From: Ctenosaura bakeri
Lineage: Eukaryota; Chordata; Lepidosauria; Squamata; Iguanidae
Direction: 5' to 3'
DNA length: 64,000 bases
Assembly: GCA_948474755.1 (NCBI GenBank)
Contig: CAOLHI010001315.1
Location: 62,001-126,000 of the forward strand
How positions within the stretch are numbered: the first letter of the stretch is position 1; every line of letters begins with the position of its first letter. Shown here in pieces: positions 32,880-43,174 of this stretch. The position numbers and the translations under genes were made by a program. A model generated the notes under the pieces. That model saw only the letters and a list, made by a program, of their open reading frames with translations. It had not been told where the DNA came from and ran no database searches.

Positions 32880-33232
32880 TAAAAGGAAAATCAGATGATG
32901 ACATTAACAAAGAATGGCAAATTGTTCTGGAAATGGGTTGGGTATTGGCAGGCAACAATTCTTGATTCATGGTAGCATGAGTAGCTAGAAGTAAAAATCA
33001 GTGGAATATCATGGAACATGTAAAGTGGGGATGAAAAGCAGGATCTATCTTGTATGCTAGCAAATTTAATGCAATGCATAAATGTTGATATGTCAATGAA
33101 ATAACAGTATTGAAATCCAGAGAGGTGTGGAAGATGCTGTAATAGTTCGGTAAAATGTACAATGAGAAATGTTTTTATATGATGTAACCATAATAAAATT
33201 AATTATAAAAAATAATTTTTTTAATTGAAAGG
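32880..33232 (+). mobile_element. Probable L1 3' end
   Basis: A/T-rich sequence ending ATGTAACCATAATAAAATTA plus an A/T tail, similar in style to the L1 tails at 45.0-45.4 kb. Assignment by composition and tail only. Confidence 0.45.
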
Positions 33233-33351
33233 AAAATATAACATAGTGCAACAAAACATAGTGAGACAAATACAAAAAAATGCTGAATGTTACTATAACA
33301 TCACTAAAGACAAAATAAGAGAAAAAGGAAAAGAAGAGAGAAGAACAAGAA

Positions 33352-33428
33352 GAAAAGGAAGGAAGGAAGGAAGGAAGGAAGGAAGGAAGGAAGGAAGGAA
33401 GGAAGGAAGGAAGGAAGGAAGGAAGGAA
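33352..33428. repeat. (GGAA)n microsatellite
   Basis: About 18 uninterrupted GGAA units. Open frames on both strands here are repeat translations. Confidence 0.97.
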
Positions 33429-34504
33429 AAGCAAAGCAAATATAAGGACTTCCTCATTACTCCTAATTAGAGTTATTACACCCCTATTATTGTTTCAGAT
33501 CCCAGTAACCCTTGAAGTTTCTATTAACTTTGTTGACCCTACTATGAAATTCTCATCCTCTAATTGCAAAAATGTATAATGTAAATTACCTGGTATGTAG
33601 CCCTAGTAATCTCGCTAATTAACCTTATTCTTCTAACATTGCACCATTCCTGTTTGAGGAAATTTTTAACCAGAAACCATTCTTCTAATACCCTGTCTGT
33701 CTTCCCTTTAATCTGTTTGGACTGCAACTCCCATGTGTTTTTGCTTGGAGAGGGGAGTTAAAAGCAGAGCTGGGCCAGAGTGTGCTCCCCTCTCCCATTA
33801 AATGTACAGCCTGAAAAACTTTATTTCCATCTGGAGAATATCCTGGGAAGTGAGTTCCAGAGTCTAGGGGCAGCCACTCTCAAGGCCCTTTCTTGCACCC
33901 CCGCCAGCCATGCTTACAAGATACCACCCAGCTTTCATGGCCACAAACCATATGCGAGTAGCCATGAGCTGAGACGAAGGACCTGTTGGTTGGAGACGGA
34001 GCATAGCCTTCCATGCATGTGACAGTTGCACAATGTTGCCTCATTAGTGAATTGCAATATCATGCAATCAACGTCCATCTGCACATGTAATGCACATTAA
34101 AGAACAATGTACATTCATGTGGAAAGGCACCAAACATGCAACTCCACTTCTGAATTAAATACAGCTATTCTGCATTAGACAAGAACGTCTCACTATATCC
34201 GCAGGGGAACTCATACATGTGCAAGAGACCCACAGGGTTCCAGGGTGTCTACTGATGGTTATGAATCAGAATAGTGCTGTGGGACCTCCCATGCTCAAGG
34301 GCAGTGTGCTTCTGAAGAGCTAGGGCTGAGCATGAGTGCAGCAATCATGAACCCCAAAATGGGGGTGGGATTGGGCTAGGCTACGGTGTCTGATCCCACT
34401 CCCCATGATCTGGAAAAACTTGACCACCAAGTATTTCTGGTAGTTGAGCTTCCTCAGGGATTATCAGTCAGAAATGTTCTAAACAATCAAGCACTGAGGA
34501 AGAA

Positions 34505-34862
34505 AGTTGAGAAGGGACATGATAGCTATTTTTAAATATTTGAAAGGATATGGAAGAGGGGGCAAGCTTGTTTTCTGCTGCACCAGAGACTAGGACACTA
34601 TGGAGTAATGGCTTCAAACACTGGGGAAAGAGATTCCACCTAAATCTTAGGAAGAACTTCTTGAAGGTAAATGTTGGTCAACAGTGGAATCTGCTGCCTC
34701 AATGGAGAGTGGTGGAGTCTCCTTCTTTGGAGGTTTTTGAAGAGATGCTGGATGGCTGTCTGTCAAAGGGAGGGCTTTGCTTATGTTTTCCTGCATGGCA
34801 GAAGGGGGTTGGACTGGCTGATCCTTCTGGTCTCTTCCAACTCTTATGATTCTATGAAATAT
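34505..34862 (+). mobile_element. CR1 LINE 3' fragment
   Basis: From AGAAGGGACATGATAGCTAT to CTTATGATTCTATGAAATAT; encodes [20 protein letters not shown] in one frame. Confidence 0.88.
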
Positions 34863-35354
34863 TAAGACAGAAATTGTCATTGAGCCCTTCCAAGGACTAA
34901 CAAAGGCTGCCTGCCTTCTATCCTCTATGTGCGTATTTGGGAGCAAGCCACACAGAGCACTTCTAAACAGAGGCGTATCTAGGGTGGGGCAAGTAGGGCA
35001 TGGGTCTCAGATACCAATGCCGGGGGGCACAAAAAAGCCATGCATGTAGGGTGGGGGAGGTAGGGGGAAGAAGACAGGGGCACAACTTCCATGTTTGCCC
35101 TAGGTGCTGTTTATGCTAGATACGCCGCTGCTTCTAAGCACACATTGTGCTGGTAACAGTCTCCATACTTAAGCATGCTTGAATGCTAAGAGATGGGAAA
35201 AATCCTTTGCTCCCCCCGCACTGTCCCTGGAAATACCCACAAATGGGCCAAATTAGTAACAGCCTATCTATTCATCTTAAAATCTGTTTCGGGGTCCCTG
35301 GCTACCACCTTTATGCCCAGCCTGTGTATGGAAACAGAAGGCTGGTGCAGATGG

Positions 35355-36060
35355 CTGGATAGCAGTAGGTGTGAAAGTGATCTAGGAGTCTTCATAGACC
35401 ACAAGCTGAACATGAGTCAGCAGTGTGATGTGGCAGCCAAGAAAGCCAATGCAATTCTCGGCTGCATCAATGGGAGTCTGGTGTCTAGATCGAGGTAGGT
35501 ACTGGTACCACTCTGCTCTGCTTTGGTTAGACCCCATCTTGAATACTGTGTCCAGTTCTGGGCACCCCAATTCAAGAAGGACATGGTCAAGCTGGAGCAG
35601 GTCCAGAGGAGGGCGACCAAAATGGTGGAGGGTCTGGAAGCCATGAAGCCCTATGAGGATAGACTTAGAGAGCTGGGTATGTTTAGTCTGCAGAAGAGAA
35701 GGTTAAGAGGGGACATGAGAGCCATGTTTAAATATTTGAAGGGGTGCCATGTAGAGGAAGGAGAGGGCTTGTTTTCTGCTGCTCCAGAGACCAGGACAAG
35801 GAGCAATGGATTCAAGCTGCAGGAAAGGAGATTCCATCTGAACCTCAGGAAGAACTTCCCGACGATCAGGGCTGTCCGGCAGTGGAAGATGCTGCCTCCA
35901 TGGAGTGTGGCGGAGTCTCCTTCCTTGGAGGTTTTTAAGCAGAGGCTGGATGGCCATCTGTCGGGAGTGCTTTGAGGGTGTTCCTGCATGGCAGGGGGTT
36001 GGACTGGATGGCCCCTGGGGTCTCTTCCAACTCTACATTTCTATGATTCTATGATTCTAT
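35355..36060 (+). mobile_element. CR1 LINE ORF2 3' part, 700 bases
   Basis: Starts inside ORF2 (SRCESDLGVFIDHKLNMSQQ), has one frameshift region near 35500, then a 150-codon frame (35523-35975) with [20 protein letters not shown] to [18 protein letters not shown] and the tail CTATGATTCTATGATTCTAT. Confidence 0.9.
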
Positions 36061-36101
36061 GGCGTTCCAGGTGATCCAGCAGGGGCAGCTCTGACTCTTA
36101 C

Positions 36102-36146
36102 CCAGTCACCCTCGGTTAGGCAACTGAGCGGCTGAATCTTATATAA
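36102..36146 (-). promoter_or_regulatory. Possible TATA promoter and short leader exon
   Basis: The minus strand has GCTTATATAAG (TATA at 36139-36146). About 35-45 bases later there is a donor GG/GTAAGAG with exon end at 36102. The layout copies that of the gene A promoter at 29.3 kb. It could be an upstream alternative start for gene A or the relic of a lost BPIF gene. Confidence 0.35.
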
Positions 36147-36517
36147 GCACGTGGGGTTGGAGGTAGCCTTTGAAAGCTTTTTTGGCACAGCGGTAGAGAT
36201 ATTATCTCTGCTGTCAAGGGATCATCAACACTTCCTCCAAGGATGCATTTAGGCACAGTATCTTTTGGCCACCAAGCTTAGAAGTTTCCTTTGTTTAAGC
36301 ATTCCACTTGTCCTGTTTTCCTTCTGTTAATACCCAGCGAAAGTAGGTGCTCTCTTTTAAAGAGGTGTGACAGGTTGCTTAGGTAGGTGTGGTGCTCCTT
36401 TGAAAACTTCAGTGACTGTAAAGCCTTTTGTCCTTGGTCATTCATTGCGACTAATCACACAGGTGAAGAACCATTTCTTTAAGAAATGCCAACAAGGCAG
36501 AGACCAAGACCTTTTAC

Positions 36518-36601
36518 CTGGTCCAAGAAGGCAGATGCATTCAAGGCCAGGTCAAAGGGTTTGAGTTCCAAAGGAGGGGCCCCTTCGTGCACACAGGTGA
36601 G
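36518..36601 (-). CDS. Possible exon 10 of gene B, or of another BPIFB-like gene, shortened
   Basis: 84 bases, phase 0-0, with a long pyrimidine tract before TAG and donor GTAAAA. It encodes LTCVHEGAPPLELKPFDLAL then NASAFLDQ, which lines up with A exon 10 (SLSCSYGIPALSL...) over about 28 residues. It lacks the equivalent of the last 16 residues of that exon. It is 13.7 kb from the preceding gene B exon and only 0.4 kb above a TATA box, so it may instead be a leftover of a lost gene. Confidence 0.4.
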
Positions 36602-36692
36602 CTATTAGATTGATGAAAGAAAAAAGAAAAACTAAACAGCAACGCATACAAAATCTTCCATCTTTGACACCCTTTTTGACTCTGCAGCTTCA

Positions 36693-37162
36693 GGCCATTT
36701 CCGTACTAGACAGTTATAGTGCTATTATCCCACTTTCAACGTCCTATGGAATCCTGGGGTTTGCAGTTTAGGGAGGGTAGTAAGAAGGAAAGAGAGAGCA
36801 AGCATGGTGTAAAGGTTTGAGCATTGCACAATGAACCAGGAGACCAATGGCTTTGGCATGCATGTTGCATTCCTGTCTGTAGGATTCAACTATCACTTTG
36901 GAACATTCATTGGTCCTAGTTAGAGTTCCCAGATCTCAGGACCAGGAGAGGAATCTGAATGTGAGAGCGTTGCCTTTAAAATGAGAGAGAGACTGAGGGT
37001 GGGGGGAAGAGAGAGAAAGAGAAAGATGGAAGACAGATACACAGAGGCCATTTCTGCACTAGCCAGTGCTATAATGCCTCTCCCTAAACTGCAAACCCTA
37101 GGATTCCATAGGATGTTGGAAGTGGGATAATAGTACTATAAAAGTCTAGTGTGGAAATAGCC
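36693..37162. mobile_element. Composite insertion bounded by M1 ends, TSD TCA
   Basis: Left M1 arm (36693-36776), about 270 bases of non-MITE sequence (36777-37047), then a shortened M1 (37048-37162). Only the outermost ends carry a matching 3-bp duplication (TCA, 36690-36692 and 37163-37165). The middle is a close copy of 32377-32641. Confidence 0.75.
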
Positions 37163-37189
37163 TCAGTAAGACTAAGCCCCTGACCATCT

Positions 37190-37500
37190 GAAATTTGATT
37201 CTGTTGCTAACGTAATGCACAAACAACTGATGAGAAGAAAAACATCAGGAAAAAGCGAAAGATTTATGCAGTCTGAAGAGAAACCAGCATATATGGAAGA
37301 ACGGATTGCTAAGGTTGCTGAGTTAGCCCAAATTGCCAAACTAATATGGGTTTTAAAGAATAAGCCAACAGAAGATTTCTTGAAAGACTGGAAACCGTTT
37401 ATGGACTTCTTGAGCAATGAGAAATCTAACAGTGCAATAGTTTGTGGCCATACTTACTAGCAGTTCTAGTAGGGTTATTTAGTTGGATCTGTAACAGTAC
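37190..37500 (+). mobile_element. L1 ORF2 C-terminal fragment
   Basis: 81-codon frame from 37215 with EERIAKVAELAQIAKL and FLKDWKPFMDFLSNE, the style of the end of L1 ORF2, ending at a natural stop and followed by T/A-rich tail. Confidence 0.65.
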
Positions 37501-37559
37501 AATAATGTTTTTTTCTTTTTTTATCTTTTCTGTTTTTATCTTTTTTATCTTTTTATCAA

Positions 37560-37648
37560 AGGCTCCTCCCTAAACTGCAACCCCAGGATTCCATCGGATG
37601 TTGAAAGTGAAATAATAGCACTATAACAGTCCAGTGCAGAAATAGCCC
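37560..37648. mobile_element. M1 MITE, right half only
   Basis: CTCCTCCCTAAACTGCAACC to GTGCAGAAATAGCCC. Confidence 0.8.
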
Positions 37649-37997
37649 ATGTTGCTCAGGCATATTATTTTCCAGGCTTCAGCTCTGGCTGCATTGAAAA
37701 GAGTTCCCCTTGGAGGTGAGATGTGGGTGAAATGGAGATTTCTCCATGAGACCAGATCATTTATGGCAATGGTCACAGATCAGACCGTTTACACACTTCA
37801 CCCTTTTATTGCAGTTAGATTCCACTTTAAATGCCATGGCTCCTTTTGGAGGAACCACGGGGTTCCTATTCAGTGAGATACTCCGCACTAGAATAGTTCA
37901 GGGAATTTGTGCTACATCTCTCTCACCAAAAGCACCTAACAAACAGTTGTAACGATGCAATGTGGAAACACCCTGAGCTGCTGAACATAGGGCTGAG

Positions 37998-38974
37998 TGT
38001 TACCACGGTTATGCTATGTCTGGTGAGAGCACTAGATATCTTTTGATATCAAATAATTTGGCCTCTATGTGACCTTTCTCTGCCACCCTACTCCACGCGT
38101 TTGCAAGGGCCACCGGACAAGCACGTAATAGGCGCGGCCGTTAATGGTTGTAGATTCCAAACCTCATTTAGGCAGGCAATTTAATGCCTCTCCTATGCTT
38201 AAGGAACCATTCCTTCTTGCAAACTAGCCTTGCTCAGAGCGACTTTGCACAAAGATGCCCGGCCAAGTGCCGAGCCATTCCTTTATGTTGGGCTATTTGC
38301 ATACTGGCCATACTATTGTCATCAAGCGCTAAGCTCATCATGCAAAACCTGACCTTTTCCAATGCTTTTGTCCAGCTCCAAATTTCCTTTGTTCTCACCG
38401 AGCATGACATAGCCTGTAGGTAAAATCCACCCTATAAAAAGTCCCCATTTTCGGGACTTCCTTGGGTCACTAGCTTGGATCACCCTGGACTTCCATCCAG
38501 CCTTGCTGCTGCTCTGTCCAGTGAAGTTTTCCCTTCAGTTCCTAATAACTGAGTCTGCCCTCCTTGGACTACTTCGGAACACTCCGGACTGCTGTCCTGC
38601 CTTGCTGTTGGTTTGTCCAGCAAGTCGCCCCCTCAGCGAACCACGCTGAGCTTTCTTCCCCTCAACCTCTGTTTCTCTCCAGGACTAAGAGACCAGTTGT
38701 CTTATTACCCATTCCCCAAAACTCTCCATTTCTATTTCTCAGCTAGTGTATGTTGTGTCTTTCGTCCGTTCTCAATAAAATATTATTTGTTGCTTTAGAA
38801 CCTCGTCTACCCGCTCTCTGACCTGACGCTGTAGACAGAGGGTTAAAGATCCCAGCTAAAGTTACCCTGCCTCTCGTTAGCTTGAGAGAGTGCTCGAGTC
38901 TAATTTCTCCCATCTAGTGTTTTTATTTGGTAATTTGGGTGCCCCTTCCGGGACCCCCAACATACAGGGTAACA
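37998..38974 (+). mobile_element. Solo LTR, TSD TGAG
   Basis: 977 bases from TGTTACCACGG to GGGTAACA; TGAG on both sides (37994-37997, 38975-38978). Confidence 0.9.
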
Positions 38975-39344
38975 TGAGGTTAAAGGACGCTAGTTGGGAA
39001 GGACACATTTAGCAGCTGCAAAAAGTGTGCACAGCTTGGGAAATTTGGAGATGCAAAGAGATGGCAAACTTTTTCAGCCAGAGCAACGGGTGATCTGTTT
39101 GGAGTTCTCAGTGTAACCAATACAATTTGCTTCCTTTGTCCGCAGTGATGCAACAATGCCACGTTGGCAAATGTGTTTGTCTGTGGAATGTAATCCTGTT
39201 TACTACAAGATCCCTGCTTGGCTGGCGTCATTCGACTAAGGAGCAAAGGGAAGGAGAATAAATGTCGCCACAGGAGTAGCAGGCCAAGGGAGTGTCCACA
39301 GAGACCTGTGACCACAGCCATGGAAAACATACCAGTACAGCCAG

Positions 39345-39530
39345 CACAACGTAGTGGTTTGAGCATCGGACTATGACCCTGAAAACCAGGGTTTGATTCC
39401 CTGCCAGGCCACGGACACCTCCTGGGAGACTTTGGGTGGGTTACACACTCTCACCCCCAGAAAACTCCATGATATGTTTGCCTTAGAGTCACCATAAGTC
39501 AGAAACAACTTGAAGGCACACAACAACAAC
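39345..39530 (+). repeat. Sauria-type SINE
   Basis: AACGTAGTGGTTTGAGCATC, box-B-like GGTTTGATTCCC, tail GAAACAACTTGAAGGCACAC and AACAACAAC. Confidence 0.8.
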
Positions 39531-39539
39531 TGTGAAAAG

Positions 39540-40630
39540 AGCCAGACCTGTGTAGTGGTTTGAACATTTCACTTTGGAGAGAAGGGTTCAGATCCTCACT
39601 CAGCCATGTGTTATCACGGTTATGATGTGTTGGGTGAGAGCACTAGATATCAAATAATTTAGCCTTTACTTTACCTTTCTCTGCCACCCTACCCCACGTG
39701 TTTGCAGAGGTCCACCGGACAAGCACGTCTGGGGCGTGGCCATTAATGGTTGTGCATTCCAAAACCCCATTCAGGCAGGCAACTTATGCCTCTCCGATGC
39801 TTTAGGGGAAAAACTTCCCTGCAAACTGGCTTTACTCGGCGCGTATCTTTACAAAGCTGCACAGCCAAGAGCCAAGCCATTCCTTTATGTCAGGCCATCA
39901 GCATCCTGGCCATACTATTGTCATTAAGAGCTAAGCCCATCATGCAAAACCTGACCTTTTCCAACTCCTTTGTCCCACTCCAAATTTCCTTTGTTCTCAC
40001 CGAGCATAGCATACCCTGTAGGTAAACTCCACCCTATAAAAAGTCCCCGCTTTTGGGACTTCCTCAGAACACTTTGGACTTCCATCTCGCCTTGTTGCCG
40101 GTTTGTCCAGTGAACTCCCCTCAGCGAACCCTGTTGAGCTTTCTCTCCTGGAACCCCATCTTTCTCTCCAGGACTACGAGACCAGGTGTCGTATTACCCA
40201 TTCCCTAAGCTCTCTATTTCAGTTTCCAAGTTAGCTAGTGTGCGTGTCGTAATGTTTGCTGTTTATTTCTCAATAAAACTGTTATTTCCGTTACTTTAAA
40301 ACTTGTCTGGCTACGCTCTCTGACCTGAAGCCGTAGACATAGGGTACAAGATCCTAGCTGCCGTTACCCTGCCTCTCGTTAGCTTAAGAGAGTGCCCGAG
40401 CTTTATTTCCCCAACTTGTGCTTTTATTTGGTTATTTGGGCGCCGCTCCCAGGACCCCTAACATACAGGGTAACACATGAAAACCTCCTGGGTAACTTAG
40501 GTGAGTCACACTCTCTCGGCCTTAGCAACAAACCTTGCTAAGAAAACTCTGTGATAGGTTCATCTCAGCGTCACCATAAGTTGGAAACAACTTAATGGGG
40601 CAAAACAACAGCAACAAAAAGAATAACGAC
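39540..40630 (+). repeat. Sauria-type SINE split by a solo LTR
   Basis: Left part 39540-39608 (GTGTAGTGGTTTGAACATTT ... CAGCCATG) and right part 40476-40630 (CATGAAAACCTCCTGGGTAA ... GGAAACAACTTAATGGG) join across the LTR at the shared CATG. Confidence 0.85.
39609..40475 (+). mobile_element. Solo LTR inside a SINE, TSD CATG
   Basis: 867 bases, TGTTATCACGG to GGGTAACA, flanked by CATG (39605-39608, 40476-40479). CTATAAAAAG near 40034, CAATAAAACTG near 40271. Confidence 0.92.
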
Positions 40631-40799
40631 AAGTTCTGTGAAGGTCTATTTCAAGGCAACCAAAACTACTCCTTTCACTCACACCACAACCTGAAATAGA
40701 AACCAACTCAGGCCCAATGTGATAGAAAAAAATGACCCTATAATGAACAGGTGAATTAATCTGTCTGTTTTGAGGGAGAGCAGCCCTCCAACGAGGGCC

Positions 40800-41020
40800 A
40801 GTTTGCATGTTGGCCTAGTAGCCAGGAGTCCAAGATTCAAATCTCTGCTTGGGCATGGAAGTCCACTGGGTGTTCGTGGGCAAGTCACAATCTCTCCGCC
40901 TCAAAGAAAGATGTTGGTAAATGTCCTGTGAAGAAATCTTGCTGAGAAAACCATGTGAAAGGTTTGCTTTAGGATCGCTATAAGTCAGAAATTATTTCAG
41001 TGCATGCAACAACAACAGCA
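40800..41020 (+). repeat. Sauria-type SINE
   Basis: From GGCCTAGTAGCCAGGAGTCC to CAGTGCATGCAACAACAACA with the CTCTCCGCCTCAAAG middle. Confidence 0.75.
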
Positions 41021-41075
41021 GCTCTCCAACAAGGGTCTGAGAGGTCTTTCTCAGCCATGCTTCCCCAGTAACTAA

Positions 41076-41255
41076 GGTCATTTCTGCATGAGATTGTTAT
41101 AGCGCTGTGATTCTACTTTCAACATCCGATGGAATCCTGGGGTTTGCAGTTTCGGAAGGGGCCGGCTGGCCCCTCCGGAAACTGCAAACCCCAGGATTCC
41201 ATCGGATGTTGAAAGTGGAATCACAGCGCTATTACAGTCTAGTGTGGAAATGGAC
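41076..41255. mobile_element. M1 MITE
   Basis: 180-base palindrome with ends GGTCATTTCTGCATGAG and GTGTGGAAATGGAC. Flanks do not match. Confidence 0.85.
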
Positions 41256-41914
41256 CAGGTTCACATGGAGATGTGAGGGACTGACTAAACCTGGCACTCT
41301 CCAACCTTTTGATTCAGGTCTCCCTTCTGTGTATCTGAAGCATGCATCTTTCCTCAACTCTGAACCTACCAACTCTCCTTCCGTCTTTCCCTGAAAGGAA
41401 ATGTGTTTACCTTGGGGTTTCTTAAATGCACATATTCACCTTTTCACATAATAAAAAAACTACCAGGGGTTCTCTCAGAACAGCAAATATTTGAAGAAGT
41501 TCACTTTCTCAAAACCACAGCGAGGGCTTTGTCTTAAGTGTCTTGCACCGAGGACAAAGATCTTCTTATAAGGCACGGTTTTCCCATGTCGTCTTGATGG
41601 TGATCAAAGCCAGACTCACAACACAGTAGCATTTTGCTCTTAGAAGGTGTCGGGTTTGCATGCCTCCTGAGAAATGTGAGAAAGGAAGGATTACCAGCAT
41701 CAGTGGCCCATGTCCTGTGCCATTGTGTAGCTGCAAAGGGAGTCACTCAATCCCACTAGTGCTCTAGAGTCTCAGTTTACACTCTGGCAACATTATTATG
41801 CAAAGCCAGGTATCCAAGACCAGGTGCTGGTTTCAATGTCCATGGGATGGTGAGTTAGCTCTGAGTTTTAACCCAAAGTTGGAAAGAATTGACCAAGGTT
41901 GCTGTTTTTATGTG

Positions 41915-42275
41915 ATGTCATGATAGCCATGTTTAAATATTTGAAGGGGTATCATGTAGAGGAGGGAGAGGGCTTGTTTTCTGCTGCTCCAGAGACCAGG
42001 ACAAGGAGCAATGGATTCAAGCTGCAGGAAAGGAGATTCCACCTGAAGCTCAGGAAGAACTTCCTGACCGTCAGGGCTGTCCGGCAGTGGAATCTGCTGT
42101 GGCCTCCATGGGGTGTGGCGGAGTCTCCTCCTTCTTTGGAGGTTTTTAAGCAGAGGCTGGATGGCCATCTGTCAGGAGTGCTTTGAGGGTGTTCCTGCAT
42201 AGCAGGGAGTTGGACTGGATGGCCCCTGGAGTCTCTTCCAACTCTACATTTCTATGCTTCTATGATTCTACGATT
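41915..42275 (+). mobile_element. CR1 LINE 3' fragment
   Basis: Encodes [20 protein letters not shown] to [16 protein letters not shown] without a stop; tail CTATGCTTCTATGATTCTAC. Confidence 0.9.
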
Positions 42276-42289
42276 CATAGCAACTCTAT

Positions 42290-42935
42290 GCCCATTTCCA
42301 CATGGTGTTGCAGTCCCACTATGGGGACAGGATGGCAGCTGTCCACAGGCTGTGTTTCTGCATGGCATCATTGCAGTCCCATCCCATCCCCATGTGTTGC
42401 TATATTCACTTAATGGATTAAATCTGCTAGGCGTCTGGAATTGCACAATGCTCCCATACTTGCCTGCCATGCAGAAAGGCAGGAAGCATGATCACTCATT
42501 TCCTTCCCCTTTGCAGCATGGGAGGAAGGCTGGCTGCACTGAGGAAGGATGGAGCGCTTGAATCATCAAATCCTAGAGTTGGAAGAGACCCCAGGAGCCA
42601 TCCAGTCCAGCCCCCTTTTGCCATGCAGGAAGACACAATCCAAGTACTCCCGACAGATGACCAACCATCCTCTGGTTAAAAACCTCCAAAGAAGGAGACT
42701 CTACCATATTCCACTGAGGCAGCACTTGACTACTGTCAAACTGATCTTGCCCTCAGGAAGTTCTTCCTAAGGTTTAGGTGGAATCTCTTTTTCTGTAGTT
42801 TGAAGCCATGGCTCCTTTCCACAGGGAGCTGATCAGGTGCAGAGAGGAGCATTCCTGTCGCTCTCCCTTCCCAGCAAAGGAGCTAAAGGATTGCAACGGG
42901 ACAACACGGGATAGGGTCATTGTGCGGAAATGGGG
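42290..42935. mobile_element. M2 element, TSD TAT, carrying a CR1 insertion
   Basis: 646 bases. Ends GCCCATTTCCACATG and TGTGCGGAAATGGGG; TAT at 42287-42289 and 42936-42938. A minus-strand CR1 piece (42560-42800) sits in the middle. Confidence 0.8.
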
Positions 42936-43050
42936 TATGAATGTGAACCATAGAATCCTAGAGCTGGAAGAGGCCACAAGGGCCATCGAGTCCAACCCCA
43001 TTCTGCCATGCAGGAAGACACCATCAAAGCACTCCTGACAGAATGAAACC
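42560..43050 (-). mobile_element. Two minus-strand CR1 3' fragments
   Basis: 42560-42800 (inside the M2 element) and 42943-43050 (just outside it); both start near AATCCTAGAGYTGGAAGAG and carry CCATGCAGGAAGACACC. Confidence 0.75.
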
Positions 43051-43174
43051 TCCAAAAGCCCTTCTCAGGTCTTGCAAACTCCAGTGGCTGTGGTTTCCTT
43101 GATGGAAAAAGAGTGGTCTTCCTCGTTTCCTCCTGCCTCCCCTTCTACCTAACACTGTTGTCTTTTCTCATCCT

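Noticed and set aside
33093..33470. Overlapping frames rich in Lys/Glu/Gly or Leu/Pro/Ser
   Set aside because: Both are translations of the GGAA microsatellite.
36367..36564. Plus-strand frame of 65 codons ending beside a plus-strand donor-like ACAG/GTGAGC
   Set aside because: The opposite strand has a better exon with pyrimidine tract and BPI-like residues; the plus frame has no similarity.
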